Shown in pieces: positions 16,494 through 24,341 of a stretch of DNA of 38,276 bases (position 1 is its first letter; every line of letters begins with the position of its first letter). The DNA comes from Enterococcus sp. PF1-24 (GTDB lineage: Bacteria; Bacillota; Bacilli; Lactobacillales; Enterococcaceae): positions 1 through 38,276 of the forward strand of contig NZ_JARXWL010000027.1 of NCBI RefSeq assembly GCF_029893325.1, given 5' to 3'. The notes under the pieces are model-generated. The model saw nothing but the letters and a program-made list of their open reading frames with translations, was not told where the DNA came from and did no database searches. A program made the position numbers and the translations under genes.

Positions 16494-17900
16494 TTAAAAC
16501 CTAAAGTAAATAAATGGGTTATAAGTCCCACTTGATAGACTTAAAATACAAAGGATTAGTAAGCAAAGTGAGATGATTTTACCGCTTGCTCCCCAGACTG
16601 TTTTAACCGTTGTATTATTAGGAAGTTTCCCTTGTAGCCATGGCAATACTGGACAACTGGCAATGATTCCGATAATTATCGCTAAAATAAACGTTGGTGT
16701 CAGTTGCTCCATCGCGAAAGTTAACGGCAAACCAGAGAGATTAAAGCCCACAAATAGATTTTTGATTAAGATTAGTCCTTGTTCAAAGCTGTCTGCTCTA
16801 AATAAAACAAAACCTAGAATAACTACTAATAAAGTATAGATATGCCCCAAAATTTTTGGCAATTTATGAATTGGTAATAATTCTTCTAAAATTTGAAATA
16901 ATCCATGCCATAAACCCCAAACAACAAAGGTCCAACTAGCGCCATGCCATAGCCCTGTACAGAAAAAGACTAAGGTTTTATTTAACAAAGTCCGACCTTT
17001 TCCTTTACGATTGCCACCTAAATGAATATATAAATATTCTTTAAACCAAGTGGATAAAGAAATATGCCAACGCCGCCAAAACTCTTTAATAGAAGCCGCA
17101 ATATAAGGATAGTTAAAGTTTTCTAAAAAGTGAAAACCAAACATCTGCCCTAAACCAATCGCCATATCACTATAACCACTAAAATCAAAATAAATCTGCA
17201 TTAAATAAGCCAAAGCACCAATCCAAGCAGAAAGCATGTTTAACTGGGAAAGCTCTAAAGCAAAAATCGCATCCACTGCTACCCCAACACTATTTGAAAT
17301 TAAAACTTTCTTTGAAAGACCAATTACAAAACGCTGAAAACCATTAGCTATCTGCGTAATATCAGCCTGACGCTGGTCCATCTGCTCTTGAATATCATGA
17401 TATTTAACAATTGGTCCAGCAATTAACTGCGGGAAAAAGGATACATAAAGCAAAACATGGAAATAATTGTTTTGAATTTGCACTTCTTTACGATAAACAT
17501 CAATCACATAGGACATCGCTTGAAAAGTATAAAAAGAAATCCCAATCGGCAACTCTAAATAAACGGGAGCAATATTTAATGAAAGCAATTGATTTAAAGT
17601 TTCAATAATCATGTCAGTATATTTAAAGACCCCTAACATACCTAAATTCATAACTACCGCTACAAATAAGACCATTTTCCGCTTAGTTTGATTATCCCCT
17701 GCTAACAAACGTCCAAAAAGATAGTTCATAATCGTGCTAAAAATCATTAACAACACATAAATCGGTTCCCCGTAAGCATAGAAAAAAAGACTAAAAACAA
17801 TTAATAGCCCATTTTTAGCTTTAATCCCCGGAACTAGATAATAAAGTAAAAAAACAATCGGTAAAAAGACGCTTAAAAAGAACATCGAACTAAAAACCAT
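16494..17900 (-). CDS. MBOAT-family membrane O-acyltransferase (AlgI/DltB-like)
   Basis: 468 residues and about ten membrane helices. It carries MBOAT motifs: LPIGISFYTFQAMSYVIDVY, FFPQLIAGPIV, YFDFSGYSDMAIGLG, FWRRWHISLSTWFKEYLYI (about 274-292) and the catalytic His in TGLWHGASWTFVVWG (H319), with a second His at 332. AlgI/PatA/DltB proteins pass an acyl group from the cytoplasm to an extracellular acceptor protein; here that partner is the DHHW protein downstream. GGAGG is 6 bp before the ATG. It is not dltB: dltA, dltC and dltD are absent. A hairpin at 17921-17968 lies in its leader. The glycan acceptor is unknown. Confidence 0.88.
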   Translation of the reverse strand: MVFSSMFFLSVFLPIVFLLYYLVPGIKAKNGLLIVFSLFFYAYGEPIYVLLMIFSTIMNYLFGRLLAGDNQTKRKMVLFVAVVMNLGMLGVFKYTDMIIETLNQLLSLNIAPVYLELPIGISFYTFQAMSYVIDVYRKEVQIQNNYFHVLLYVSFFPQLIAGPIVKYHDIQEQMDQRQADITQIANGFQRFVIGLSKKVLISNSVGVAVDAIFALELSQLNMLSAWIGALAYLMQIYFDFSGYSDMAIGLGQMFGFHFLENFNYPYIAASIKEFWRRWHISLSTWFKEYLYIHLGGNRKGKGRTLLNKTLVFFCTGLWHGASWTFVVWGLWHGLFQILEELLPIHKLPKILGHIYTLLVVILGFVLFRADSFEQGLILIKNLFVGFNLSGLPLTFAMEQLTPTFILAIIIGIIASCPVLPWLQGKLPNNTTVKTVWGASGKIISLCLLILCILSLSSGTYNPFIYFRF

Positions 17901-17920
17901 AAATCCTCCAATAAATTAAT

Positions 17921-17968
17921 AAGCAGAAAGAACCATCTAAATAATATAAAGATAAGTTCTTTCAGCTT
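17921..17968 (-). promoter_or_regulatory. Stable hairpin in the leader of the MBOAT gene
   Basis: AAGCAGAAAGAAC (plus 17921-17933) pairs with GTTCTTTCAGCTT (plus 17956-17968) at 12 of 13 positions around a 22-base AT-rich loop. It ends about 20 bases before the MBOAT start codon and has no T-run. It could be a processing or stability element that sets the ratio of upstream and downstream products in the operon. Role inferred only from position. Confidence 0.45.
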
Positions 17969-18006
17969 CATTTTATTCTTTTAATCATTTTACTACAACA
18001 GAGTTA

Positions 18007-18618
18007 TCAATTGTTATCAGCAATTTCTTGCGCCATTTTTTCAGTTTCAAAAGTTGACACCCATTGATTGGTAGAAAGCATGGTGTATTCAATATAAAGA
18101 ATGTTTTCTTCATATAATAAAGTCGCTTCTGCTACATCATCAAAAGGCAGTCCGTGAATAACACCTTGTTCGCCATCTGCAAAAGTAATTTCCACATCAT
18201 AGCCAGAATTAATGACAAAACCTGATTTTTCTTCAGTTTCAGCCGCAATTCCTAAAGTTTCTGGTGAAAAATAGAAAACTGCTTGATTTTCATTAGTAAA
18301 AATATTACCTTCTGCCATTAAGTTATCGCTAAATTTTTCTTTCGTCATATCTCTAACAGCTACACCTTGAATATCTTTCGTGGTTTTATTGTTTAAAATC
18401 AATTGATATTCATCTTCAGCTTTAGTTTTTTCACCAATCACTTCAGTTGGTAACGTCTCATCAAGGCTTTCCAGCGTTGAACTTGCTGTAGTGTTTGCAC
18501 TTGAACTAGTTGAAATGACTTCTACTAAACCATCAGCAGTCTCTTTTTTACAACCAGTCAGCATTAACAAAGCAGCTAAACTTGTCGCTGTCAGAAGATA
18601 GATTTTATTTTTTTTCAT
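18007..18618 (-). CDS. Lipoprotein, paralogue of the 14143-14901 lipoprotein
   Basis: 203 residues. A lipoprotein signal ends LTGC (C23) and is followed by a Ser/Thr linker. A module at about 66-195 contains YQLILNNKTTKDIQGVAV, NLMAEGN, AVFYFSPE, DVEITFADGEQG and a C-terminal LYIEY strand. The gene at 14143-14901 has the same motifs in the same order with shorter loops. Function unknown. It starts two bases after the transglutaminase gene stop, with GGAG 13 bp upstream, so translational coupling is likely. The two copies bracket the MBOAT/DHHW pair. Confidence 0.75.
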   Translation of the reverse strand: MKKNKIYLLTATSLAALLMLTGCKKETADGLVEVISTSSSANTTASSTLESLDETLPTEVIGEKTKAEDEYQLILNNKTTKDIQGVAVRDMTKEKFSDNLMAEGNIFTNENQAVFYFSPETLGIAAETEEKSGFVINSGYDVEITFADGEQGVIHGLPFDDVAEATLLYEENILYIEYTMLSTNQWVSTFETEKMAQEIADNN

Positions 18619-18620
18619 TA

Positions 18621-20729
18621 TTAATAGTCCGCTCCTTGAGGTACCCGTTGATAACTTTGATAACGCAATGTTCCTGGTGCACCATAAGTCACTTGGTAGC
18701 CGTTATAACCGCTAATATGGGCACGGCTTTCTGGGTCGAAAACATAAGTCGTGCCATTAATATTAATTTCTACCCAACCATGAGGACCCGTGCCACCAGC
18801 GGCCATTTGTACTCGACCTGAAACTAAATGAGCATCATAACCTAACATTTTTGCCATATGATAAAAGGCTGCTGCATAACAATAGCAATCTCCTTTTAAT
18901 TGGCTGAAAGCTTGCGTTGCATACCAATCCGCAAAGTTCGTACCTGCAGCTGGTTCTAGATAATGAATATAGCTTAAATTTTTAGCTACCCAATTAAATG
19001 AGCCAGCTAAAGTTCCGTCTGTTTGAGCAATCGCATTTTGGGCTGCTTGTTGTAAAGAAGACAATGGTGCTTTCTCTAAAATGTAAGACGTCATGCCTAA
19101 ACCGATAGAATCTGCATTTTTCTTACCATAAACGTGAGTTTCAAAAGTACCACCGTCTCTAAAACCACGAGAATTAATCACTGCTGACCATGAATTATCG
19201 CTGTTTTTAGTCCCATTAATCCATTTCATATCATCTTGTCCGTTAGCTTGACTCCATGTTGGGAAGCTAACAGAAGAAACATCATTATTATTAGGATTAA
19301 AAACTGTTACTCGCGCTTCATATTGACCAATCACTGTAGAGCGAACATAATTAGTTCCACTTAAATTTTCTAACCGGAATTTTTGTCCAGCAGATTTATT
19401 TAAAGTTTGCATTTCAATATTAGCACCATTTTTATTAGCTTTGTTAGCAATCCCTAAATAAGTGCCCAATTTGCTTTGAATATAGCACTCGCCATTGCCA
19501 GCATCTAGGAAACGGAATTTTTGAGCATCGGAATTATTCCAGTCCATCTGTTGCACGTTAGCGCCAGCCACGTTACTACCATTAGCGATATCTAACACTT
19601 TTTTAGAATGGTCATTTTCAATTCGATACCAACCAGCTCCAGCTGAGCGAATGGTAAATTTTTGATTTCCTGCTAATACTTCTGTCCAAAGTTGAACATT
19701 AGCGCCATTTTTTTGTGAAGCCGCCCCAACTTCTAAAACTAAGTTTTTATTTAAGCTGGCAGAGATGAAATAACGTGCGCCATCTTGAACAGTAGCTGGT
19801 TTCATTTCAGGTTCAGCAGGTTTTGTATAGACAAAAGTAACTGTTTGATTAGAGACAATTCCTTTTAATACTTGTTGAGAAGCACCTTTAATATTATAAC
19901 CTGCAATAGTTGCGGCTTTTGCTGTATAGTTGTCATTTTCTTCAACTTTAACAATATCACTATTTTTCAATTTTTTACCCGCTTCATCTTGATAAGCAAT
20001 GGTAATTTGATAAACGTTGACATCAATCGCTTGATAAACAAATTGAATCGTTTGATCTGCTTCGGTAAATTTAACCGTTTGTTTGGTCGCATCTATCACG
20101 CGATAGCCAGCAATTTTCGGTGCGGTATACGTTTTTTCTTTACCGATGGCTTGTTTGTCAACTAAAGCTTGTTCGATTACTTTGCCTTCTTCATCAAGAT
20201 ACTCAACTGTGACTGCTGATTTTTCAACAACAGGGGTGTTGGCATCGCCACAAGCGTACCAAGCAATCCCTTCGTCATTCCAACCAGCTGATAACAATTG
20301 TTTTTGTTCGCCATTGCTAGTTGTATAGTTATGCGTGCCAGTTACTGCGTTAGGATTATAAGCACGGTATAATGGTAATTCTTTATCTGTTGAAGAATAC
20401 CAACCGATGCCTTCGTATTTCCAGCCCGCTGTGACTAAATTATTCTTTTCTGCTTCATTTAATGTATAGTGATGGTCCCCTGAGTTTCCGTTATATAAAC
20501 GATAAACTTCTTCACCACTTGTAGGGGCAATCCAACCTAAACCTTCATCGTTCCAGCCCGCTTTAATCAAATTATTTTTTTCGGTTACATTGGCTGTATA
20601 AAAATGTTCACCTGAGTTAGGGTTATACAGACGATGCATATCATTTGTATCGGCAGCTTCTGCTTGTAAAGCAAAGCCACAAACACTTACTAAACCTATA
20701 AAACTACTTAAAAATACTTTCTTTTTCAA
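18621..20729 (-). CDS. Secreted multidomain protein: DUF5648 repeats, MucBP-like, ricin-type lectin, Bsp-like and transglutaminase-like domains
   Basis: 702 residues. A signal peptide is cut near AEA (25). Three DUF5648-type repeats occupy about 30-160 (HRLYNPNSGEHFYT, then AGWNDEGLGW). Two MucBP-like modules lie at about 171-306 (VTVEYLDEEGKVI, ITIAYQDEAGKKL). A ricin-B-type lectin covers about 318-460 (three QKF-type repeats, e.g. NNSDAQKFRFLD). A GBS Bsp-like beta domain spans about 462-555. The C-terminal transglutaminase/protease-like core has Cys615 (KGDCYCYAAAFY), His650 (GPHGWVEI) and Asp665 (VFDPE), a complete catalytic triad. The start codon is TTG (20729) after GGAAA; the nearby ATG is out of frame and stops at once. 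No LPxTG motif or wall anchor is visible. It is first in the operon and probably binds glycan and cross-links or cleaves surface proteins. Confidence 0.85.
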   Translation of the reverse strand: MKKKVFLSSFIGLVSVCGFALQAEAADTNDMHRLYNPNSGEHFYTANVTEKNNLIKAGWNDEGLGWIAPTSGEEVYRLYNGNSGDHHYTLNEAEKNNLVTAGWKYEGIGWYSSTDKELPLYRAYNPNAVTGTHNYTTSNGEQKQLLSAGWNDEGIAWYACGDANTPVVEKSAVTVEYLDEEGKVIEQALVDKQAIGKEKTYTAPKIAGYRVIDATKQTVKFTEADQTIQFVYQAIDVNVYQITIAYQDEAGKKLKNSDIVKVEENDNYTAKAATIAGYNIKGASQQVLKGIVSNQTVTFVYTKPAEPEMKPATVQDGARYFISASLNKNLVLEVGAASQKNGANVQLWTEVLAGNQKFTIRSAGAGWYRIENDHSKKVLDIANGSNVAGANVQQMDWNNSDAQKFRFLDAGNGECYIQSKLGTYLGIANKANKNGANIEMQTLNKSAGQKFRLENLSGTNYVRSTVIGQYEARVTVFNPNNNDVSSVSFPTWSQANGQDDMKWINGTKNSDNSWSAVINSRGFRDGGTFETHVYGKKNADSIGLGMTSYILEKAPLSSLQQAAQNAIAQTDGTLAGSFNWVAKNLSYIHYLEPAAGTNFADWYATQAFSQLKGDCYCYAAAFYHMAKMLGYDAHLVSGRVQMAAGGTGPHGWVEININGTTYVFDPESRAHISGYNGYQVTYGAPGTLRYQSYQRVPQGADY

Positions 20730-20823
20730 TTCATTTCCAACTTTCCTTTTTTATCAAAAAAAACTTTATTATCAATTTATGAATACTCCCCGTATAAAAA
20801 TGATAATTTTTCCACCGCCATTA

Positions 20824-20851
20824 ATTATACTAACCAACAGATAAAAAGCAA
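20824..20851 (-). promoter_or_regulatory. Putative promoter of the 14143-20729 locus
   Basis: Minus strand consensus TATAAT (plus 20824-20829) with TTGCTT 16 bp upstream, leaving a leader of about 90 bases before the TTG start. The -35 match is weak. A cre-like stretch (TAAAAGCGCTAAAA, plus 20863-20876) lies just upstream, with two key mismatches. Confidence 0.45.
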
Positions 20852-21028
20852 GATAAATACAGTAAAAGCGCTAAAATAATAAGTTGTCACCTGAAAATTT
20901 GTCTGATTTTCTCAATTAAAATTTTTAAAAGGGATTTTTTGTTCATTTTCTTTAAATTCTTACCTATAAATTATGAATGGCCCTTGCTAAAATGGGTAGC
21001 TGAATAGTTGCCATTATTGAGCTTACAG

Positions 21029-21403
21029 TCAATCATTATTTCTGCTATTAAATATTTTGTGATTTTGTAATGTCGTACCATTTTCAGCCACCGATTTCAT
21101 ATACTCTTCATGAAAGACTTGCATCCCAAAGAAATCTTTATATAACAGATAATTTCTTATTAAAAACGGAAAAATTGCCAAAGCTGATAAACAGAAAATC
21201 AAAGCAAAATTTTTATAAGAAACTTTTTTATTCGTTACTTGATGTTTGATATTAAATTGATTTTTTCGACTTGATGAAATAAATTCTGATAGACATGAGG
21301 ATGAACTATATAATAAAATTTCGTTACCCTTACAATCTTTATCAATTGATGACCGTAAAAAAGTACTTGAAATAATCAGGTTAGCAATTTCGCTAACCCA
21401 TAG
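21029..21403 (-). pseudogene. Start-less open frame, probable gene remnant with one membrane helix
   Basis: The 780-bp stretch 20730-21507 has no ordinary gene, but the minus strand is open for 124 codons between a TAA (plus 21404-21406) and a TGA (plus 21029-21031). The reading includes LWVSEIANLIISSTFLRSS, a polar part, then KNFALIFCLSALAIFPFLI (a good membrane helix) and FFGMQVFHEEYMKSVAENG. There is no ATG or GTG before the helix and no ribosome site. It therefore looks like a truncated or decayed membrane-protein gene, or a chance frame. I do not recognise the family. The rest of the stretch shows only the operon promoter and a small dyad at 21379-21398. Confidence 0.35.
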
Positions 21404-21507
21404 TTAGTTTTACAACAAATGAAGTTATTTAGTTCTTTTTACTAGCTTTCTATAAAAAAATCGCTCATAATAAAATTATCATTATTTATGAGAAAGAAGG
21501 AATTACC

Positions 21508-21675
21508 ATGAAAAAATTTTCCACCGGTTTATTAATCGGCGCCCTAGCAACCACTTCATTTATCGCTGGCGCTACCTTAAGTGTGAAAAAAAAGCTAATC
21601 AACCCGATTTTAATAAAAGAATCAGCAGTTGAAGAAAACCGCAAAAAGGCCATGCGCAAACGCATGAGCCGTTGA
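21508..21675 (+). CDS. DUF3042 family small protein
   Basis: 55 residues: MKKFSTGLLIGALATTSFIA at the start, one hydrophobic N-terminal segment (about 6-25), and a basic tail ending ENRKKAMRKRMSR. Both the MKKF-x-x-GLL-x-G start and the ENRKKAMRKR tail are typical of the DUF3042 family of Lactobacillales; function unknown. GAAGGA lies 7 bp before the ATG. It is on the plus strand, opposite to both neighbours. A copy of the palindromic repeat begins four bases after its stop. Confidence 0.85.
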   Translation: MKKFSTGLLIGALATTSFIAGATLSVKKKLINPILIKESAVEENRKKAMRKRMSR

Positions 21676-21678
21676 TAT

Positions 21679-21823
21679 GAAAAGCGAAGTGAGCTTGGTT
21701 AACGCCTCGATAAAGTGCAGAATTAAATTTATAGTAGCTTTTTCTGCCACGAATTTTATTCTCACTTTATCGAAGAGATCTAGCTCACGTAGCTAAACAT
21801 TACGAAAAGTGAAGAGATTTACA
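21679..21823 (+). repeat. Palindromic intergenic repeat array B (one full unit plus truncated unit)
   Basis: Full unit B1 spans 21679-21803 and starts GAAAAGCGAAGTGAGCT. Arms GTGAGCT (21689-21695) and AGCTCAC (21782-21788) pair, as do GATAAAGTG and CACTTTATC inside. A truncated second unit starts at 21804 (GAAAAGTGAAGAG) and breaks off just before the terminator at 21831. Same family as the arrays at 30937 and 35157. Confidence 0.85.
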
Positions 21824-21830
21824 AAACTAC

Positions 21831-21868
21831 AAAAAAGCTGGAAACTTAATTAAAATTTCCAGCTTTTT
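21831..21868. terminator. Bidirectional terminator between DUF3042 and rhodanese genes
   Basis: AAAAAAGCTGGAAA (21831-21844) pairs with TTTCCAGCTTTTT (21856-21868). U-runs are available on both strands, serving the plus-strand DUF3042 transcript and the minus-strand rhodanese transcript. Confidence 0.88.
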
Positions 21869-21878
21869 ACTATTTAAA

Positions 21879-22286
21879 TTAATCTAAATTTTTCTTTTTG
21901 ACTTTACCAGTCCACTCGCTGTAGCCACCTTTTAAAATAAAGATATCTTGGTAACCAGCTTTACGAATCCGGTTGGCTGCTAAAATACTTGTATGATTAT
22001 CATTGCTATAAACATAAATCGGTTGATCTTTTCTGAAAATATAATCATCTAAGCCAGCTTGTTTAATTTTTGTTTGGTATGATAAATTTCTGGCACCTAA
22101 AATATGACCAGCATCAAAATCAACACTTTCACGCACATCAATAACTTGTGCTTTCCGCATACCTTCTCTAAATTCGTCAGGAGAAAGGTATTTTGCTGAT
22201 TTTCTCCGTAAAATATAAATTCTTAATTCCGTTGCTACCATAAATAATAAAAAACATCCCAAAATGATATTAATTGTCCACAACAT
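21879..22286 (-). CDS. Membrane-anchored rhodanese-like protein lacking the catalytic Cys
   Basis: 135 residues: one N-terminal membrane helix (about 3-22), then a single rhodanese domain with DVRESVDFDAGHILGARNL and LKGGYSEW. Active rhodaneses have a Cys at the start of the loop after the central strand (hYCxxGxRS). Here that position reads YVYSNDNHTS, so the sulfur-carrying Cys is missing and sulfurtransfer is unlikely. It matches the YqhL-like protein found after glcK in related bacteria. AGAGG is 7 bp before the ATG. It is last in the yqg/glcK run, 69 bp after glcK, with a terminator at 21831. Confidence 0.85.
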   Translation of the reverse strand: MLWTINIILGCFLLFMVATELRIYILRRKSAKYLSPDEFREGMRKAQVIDVRESVDFDAGHILGARNLSYQTKIKQAGLDDYIFRKDQPIYVYSNDNHTSILAANRIRKAGYQDIFILKGGYSEWTGKVKKKNLD

Positions 22287-22355
22287 AAAAACGCCTCTTT
22301 CTACTCTATTCTAACTAGCTCACTTTGCACTAAAAAAGTACTGAGCAATTTTTTA

Positions 22356-23321
22356 TTAATCAACAAATTGTAAAGCTAATGAAGCTGCGCCAATAACGCC
22401 AGCATCATTACCTAGTTCAGCTAACTTAATTTGCGTGCTTTCTGTTACTTGTGGGAAAGTAAACTCTTGGAAATAAGTTTCTACCCGGCTACGTAAAAAT
22501 TCACCTGCCGCAGAAACGCCCCCACCAATTACGATACTTGCTGGATTTAAAGTATTTCCTAAATTACCACAAGCTAAGCCTAGATAGAAGCAGACTTTAT
22601 CAACTACCATTATCGCAAAGTCGTCCTCTTCTTTAGCAAAATCAAAAACATCTTTACTAGTAATTGCTTGACCATCATCTAACATGGCTTTCAACTTTGA
22701 ATCGCCAGCGTATTCTTCAGCTAATTGGCGGGCAACTCGCACGACACCTGTTGCACTGGAAACTGTTTCTAAGCAACCACGTTTGCCGCAAGTACATTGA
22801 AAACCTTCAGGATCAACAGTGATATGACCGATTTCACCAGCACAACCAGCAGCACCATGAAGTAATCGACCTTCCATAATAATACCACCACCAACGCCTG
22901 TTCCTAATGTGATGAAAACCACATCTGGTTGATTATCACCAGCACCTTGCCAACGTTCTCCTAAAGCAGCTACGTTAGCATCGTTATCCATCGCAAATGG
23001 AATCCCTGTGCCTGCTTCAATGGCAGCTTGAACAGGTTGTAATGTTTTCCAATTTAAATTGTAAGCTCCGATGACCGTACCAGCTTGGCGATCGACACTA
23101 CCTGGTGTCCCCATGCCAATACCGATAAAATCTTCAGCGGTCATTTGATATAGATTTAAACGATGATTGATAGACGCCACAATATTAGGGACAATACGAC
23201 TACCTTCATCTAAAATATCCGTTTCAATGCTCCATTTTTGTTGAATTTCACCATCTAAATTTAAAATTGCAAATTTTGTTGTGGTACCACCTAAATCAAT
23301 CCCAAGTACTTTTTTATCCAT
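22356..23321 (-). CDS. glcK: ROK-family glucokinase
   Basis: 321 residues. ATP-dependent phosphorylation of glucose in the cytoplasm, also supplying the glucose-kinase signal in Gram-positive carbon control. N-terminal phosphate loop GIDLGGTTTKFA (7-18), catalytic Asp in MDNDANVAALGE (about D114), ROK signature with GEIGH (162-166) and the zinc site CTCGKRGC (C176, C178, C183 with H166). GAAGGG is 9 bp before the ATG. It sits 26 bp after yqgQ in the same order as in Bacillus and other Lactobacillales. Confidence 0.95.
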   Translation of the reverse strand: MDKKVLGIDLGGTTTKFAILNLDGEIQQKWSIETDILDEGSRIVPNIVASINHRLNLYQMTAEDFIGIGMGTPGSVDRQAGTVIGAYNLNWKTLQPVQAAIEAGTGIPFAMDNDANVAALGERWQGAGDNQPDVVFITLGTGVGGGIIMEGRLLHGAAGCAGEIGHITVDPEGFQCTCGKRGCLETVSSATGVVRVARQLAEEYAGDSKLKAMLDDGQAITSKDVFDFAKEEDDFAIMVVDKVCFYLGLACGNLGNTLNPASIVIGGGVSAAGEFLRSRVETYFQEFTFPQVTESTQIKLAELGNDAGVIGAASLALQFVD

Positions 23322-23347
23322 GATTACAATCCCTTCACAGCATTTCG

Positions 23348-23554
23348 CTAATTTTTCTGACGACTTTCTTCAATACGATGTTCTCTTTTTAAAACATGCC
23401 ACGCAGTTAAGTAGGTCTCTTTATCAATTAAATGACTATCATACAAATTTTTTAACTCAATTTGCATCAATTCGATATCGTAAATTCTTGCCCCCACATA
23501 AATATACATACCAAATCGCTTAAATAACTGTTGCACATCATATAAATCTTTCAT
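23348..23554 (-). CDS. yqgQ: YqgQ family protein (DUF910)
   Basis: 68 residues starting MKDLYDVQQLFKRFGMYIY and containing YVGARIYDIELMQIEL, the hallmark of the small helical YqgQ/DUF910 family, whose structure is known but role is not. The start at 23554 is preceded by AAGGAA; the longer frame would run into the rhomboid gene without a ribosome site. Its place directly before glcK is conserved across Firmicutes, which supports the call. Confidence 0.92.
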   Translation of the reverse strand: MKDLYDVQQLFKRFGMYIYVGARIYDIELMQIELKNLYDSHLIDKETYLTAWHVLKREHRIEESRQKN

Positions 23555-23574
23555 AAAAAAACACTTCCTTGCTA

Positions 23575-24273
23575 TTATACAAGTAAACCAACTTTTTTTA
23601 AAGCCAGTACGAAACAAAAAATTACTAAAAATAAATAAAGTATACTTGCAGAAATTCGTTTATGGATTGAATAGTCTTTTGAACCATTAGGAATATAAAC
23701 AACTGTACCGATTAAAAAGCCACCAATTAAGCCGCCTAGATGTCCATAAAGGTCAACTCCCGCTGAAAAAATACTGGAAATAAAAGTCATTGCTACAAAA
23801 AGTGAATGAGTTTTTAGCATTTGACGGATTTGTGGATTTTGGCGATGAGTTAAACAAAAAGCTAAAATCGCCCCATAAATTCCTAATATTGAAGTGCTAG
23901 CTCCTAATGAGAGCACTGCATCTTGTTGAAATGCCATACCAAAAGCATTTCCTAATATGCCACTGGTTAAATAAATCACTAAAAAGCGCCAATGACCATA
24001 TAACGATTCTAACTGCCTCCCCATGAAATATAAAATCAGCGAGTTAAAAAATAAATGTTCTAAGTTAAAATGGAAGAAAATCGGCGTGATTAGTCGCCAA
24101 AATTGATTGTCGACAACCGTGAAATAGCGGATCATTCCACCAAAAAATTCTAAATTCCTAAATTGTGGTAAGCGACAAATTAAAAATACAATAATTTGTG
24201 CTCCTAAGAAAAAATACGTAAAATAGGGCTGCTTCCGCCAATCCGTTTTTCTAAGTTGTGCGATTTTATTCAT
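23575..24273 (-). CDS. gluP: Rhomboid-family intramembrane serine protease
   Basis: 232 residues with about six or seven membrane helices. The catalytic Ser is in LGASTSILGIYGA (about S126) and the catalytic His in DLYGHLGGLIGG (about H178). The FFHFNLEHLFFNSL motif between the first two core helices is also typical. It cleaves membrane segments of unknown clients, and its position matches B. subtilis gluP (yqgP). The start at 24273 is chosen because AAGGA lies 9 bp upstream; the ORF extends 11 codons further without a site. Confidence 0.93.
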   Translation of the reverse strand: MNKIAQLRKTDWRKQPYFTYFFLGAQIIVFLICRLPQFRNLEFFGGMIRYFTVVDNQFWRLITPIFFHFNLEHLFFNSLILYFMGRQLESLYGHWRFLVIYLTSGILGNAFGMAFQQDAVLSLGASTSILGIYGAILAFCLTHRQNPQIRQMLKTHSLFVAMTFISSIFSAGVDLYGHLGGLIGGFLIGTVVYIPNGSKDYSIHKRISASILYLFLVIFCFVLALKKVGLLV

Positions 24274-24341
24274 TTCTTTTGTTCCTTCTTTCATGCAATA
24301 TGCCATTTGCCTAAGTTACTTTCGATTTATGGCAATAAAAT

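Noticed and set aside
20863-20876. cre (CcpA) site upstream of the surface locus
   Set aside because: TAAAAGCGCTAAAA keeps the central CG but misses two key positions of the consensus; too weak to call as a feature.
21379-21398. GGTTAGC-N6-GCTAACC hairpin as a terminator
   Set aside because: No U-run follows on either strand and no gene ends there; it overlaps the start-less open frame.
22310-22350. Possible degenerate copy of the palindromic repeat near the rhodanese gene
   Set aside because: Only GTGCAAAGTGAGCTAG resembles the right end; no left arm or central stem is present, so chance similarity is likely.
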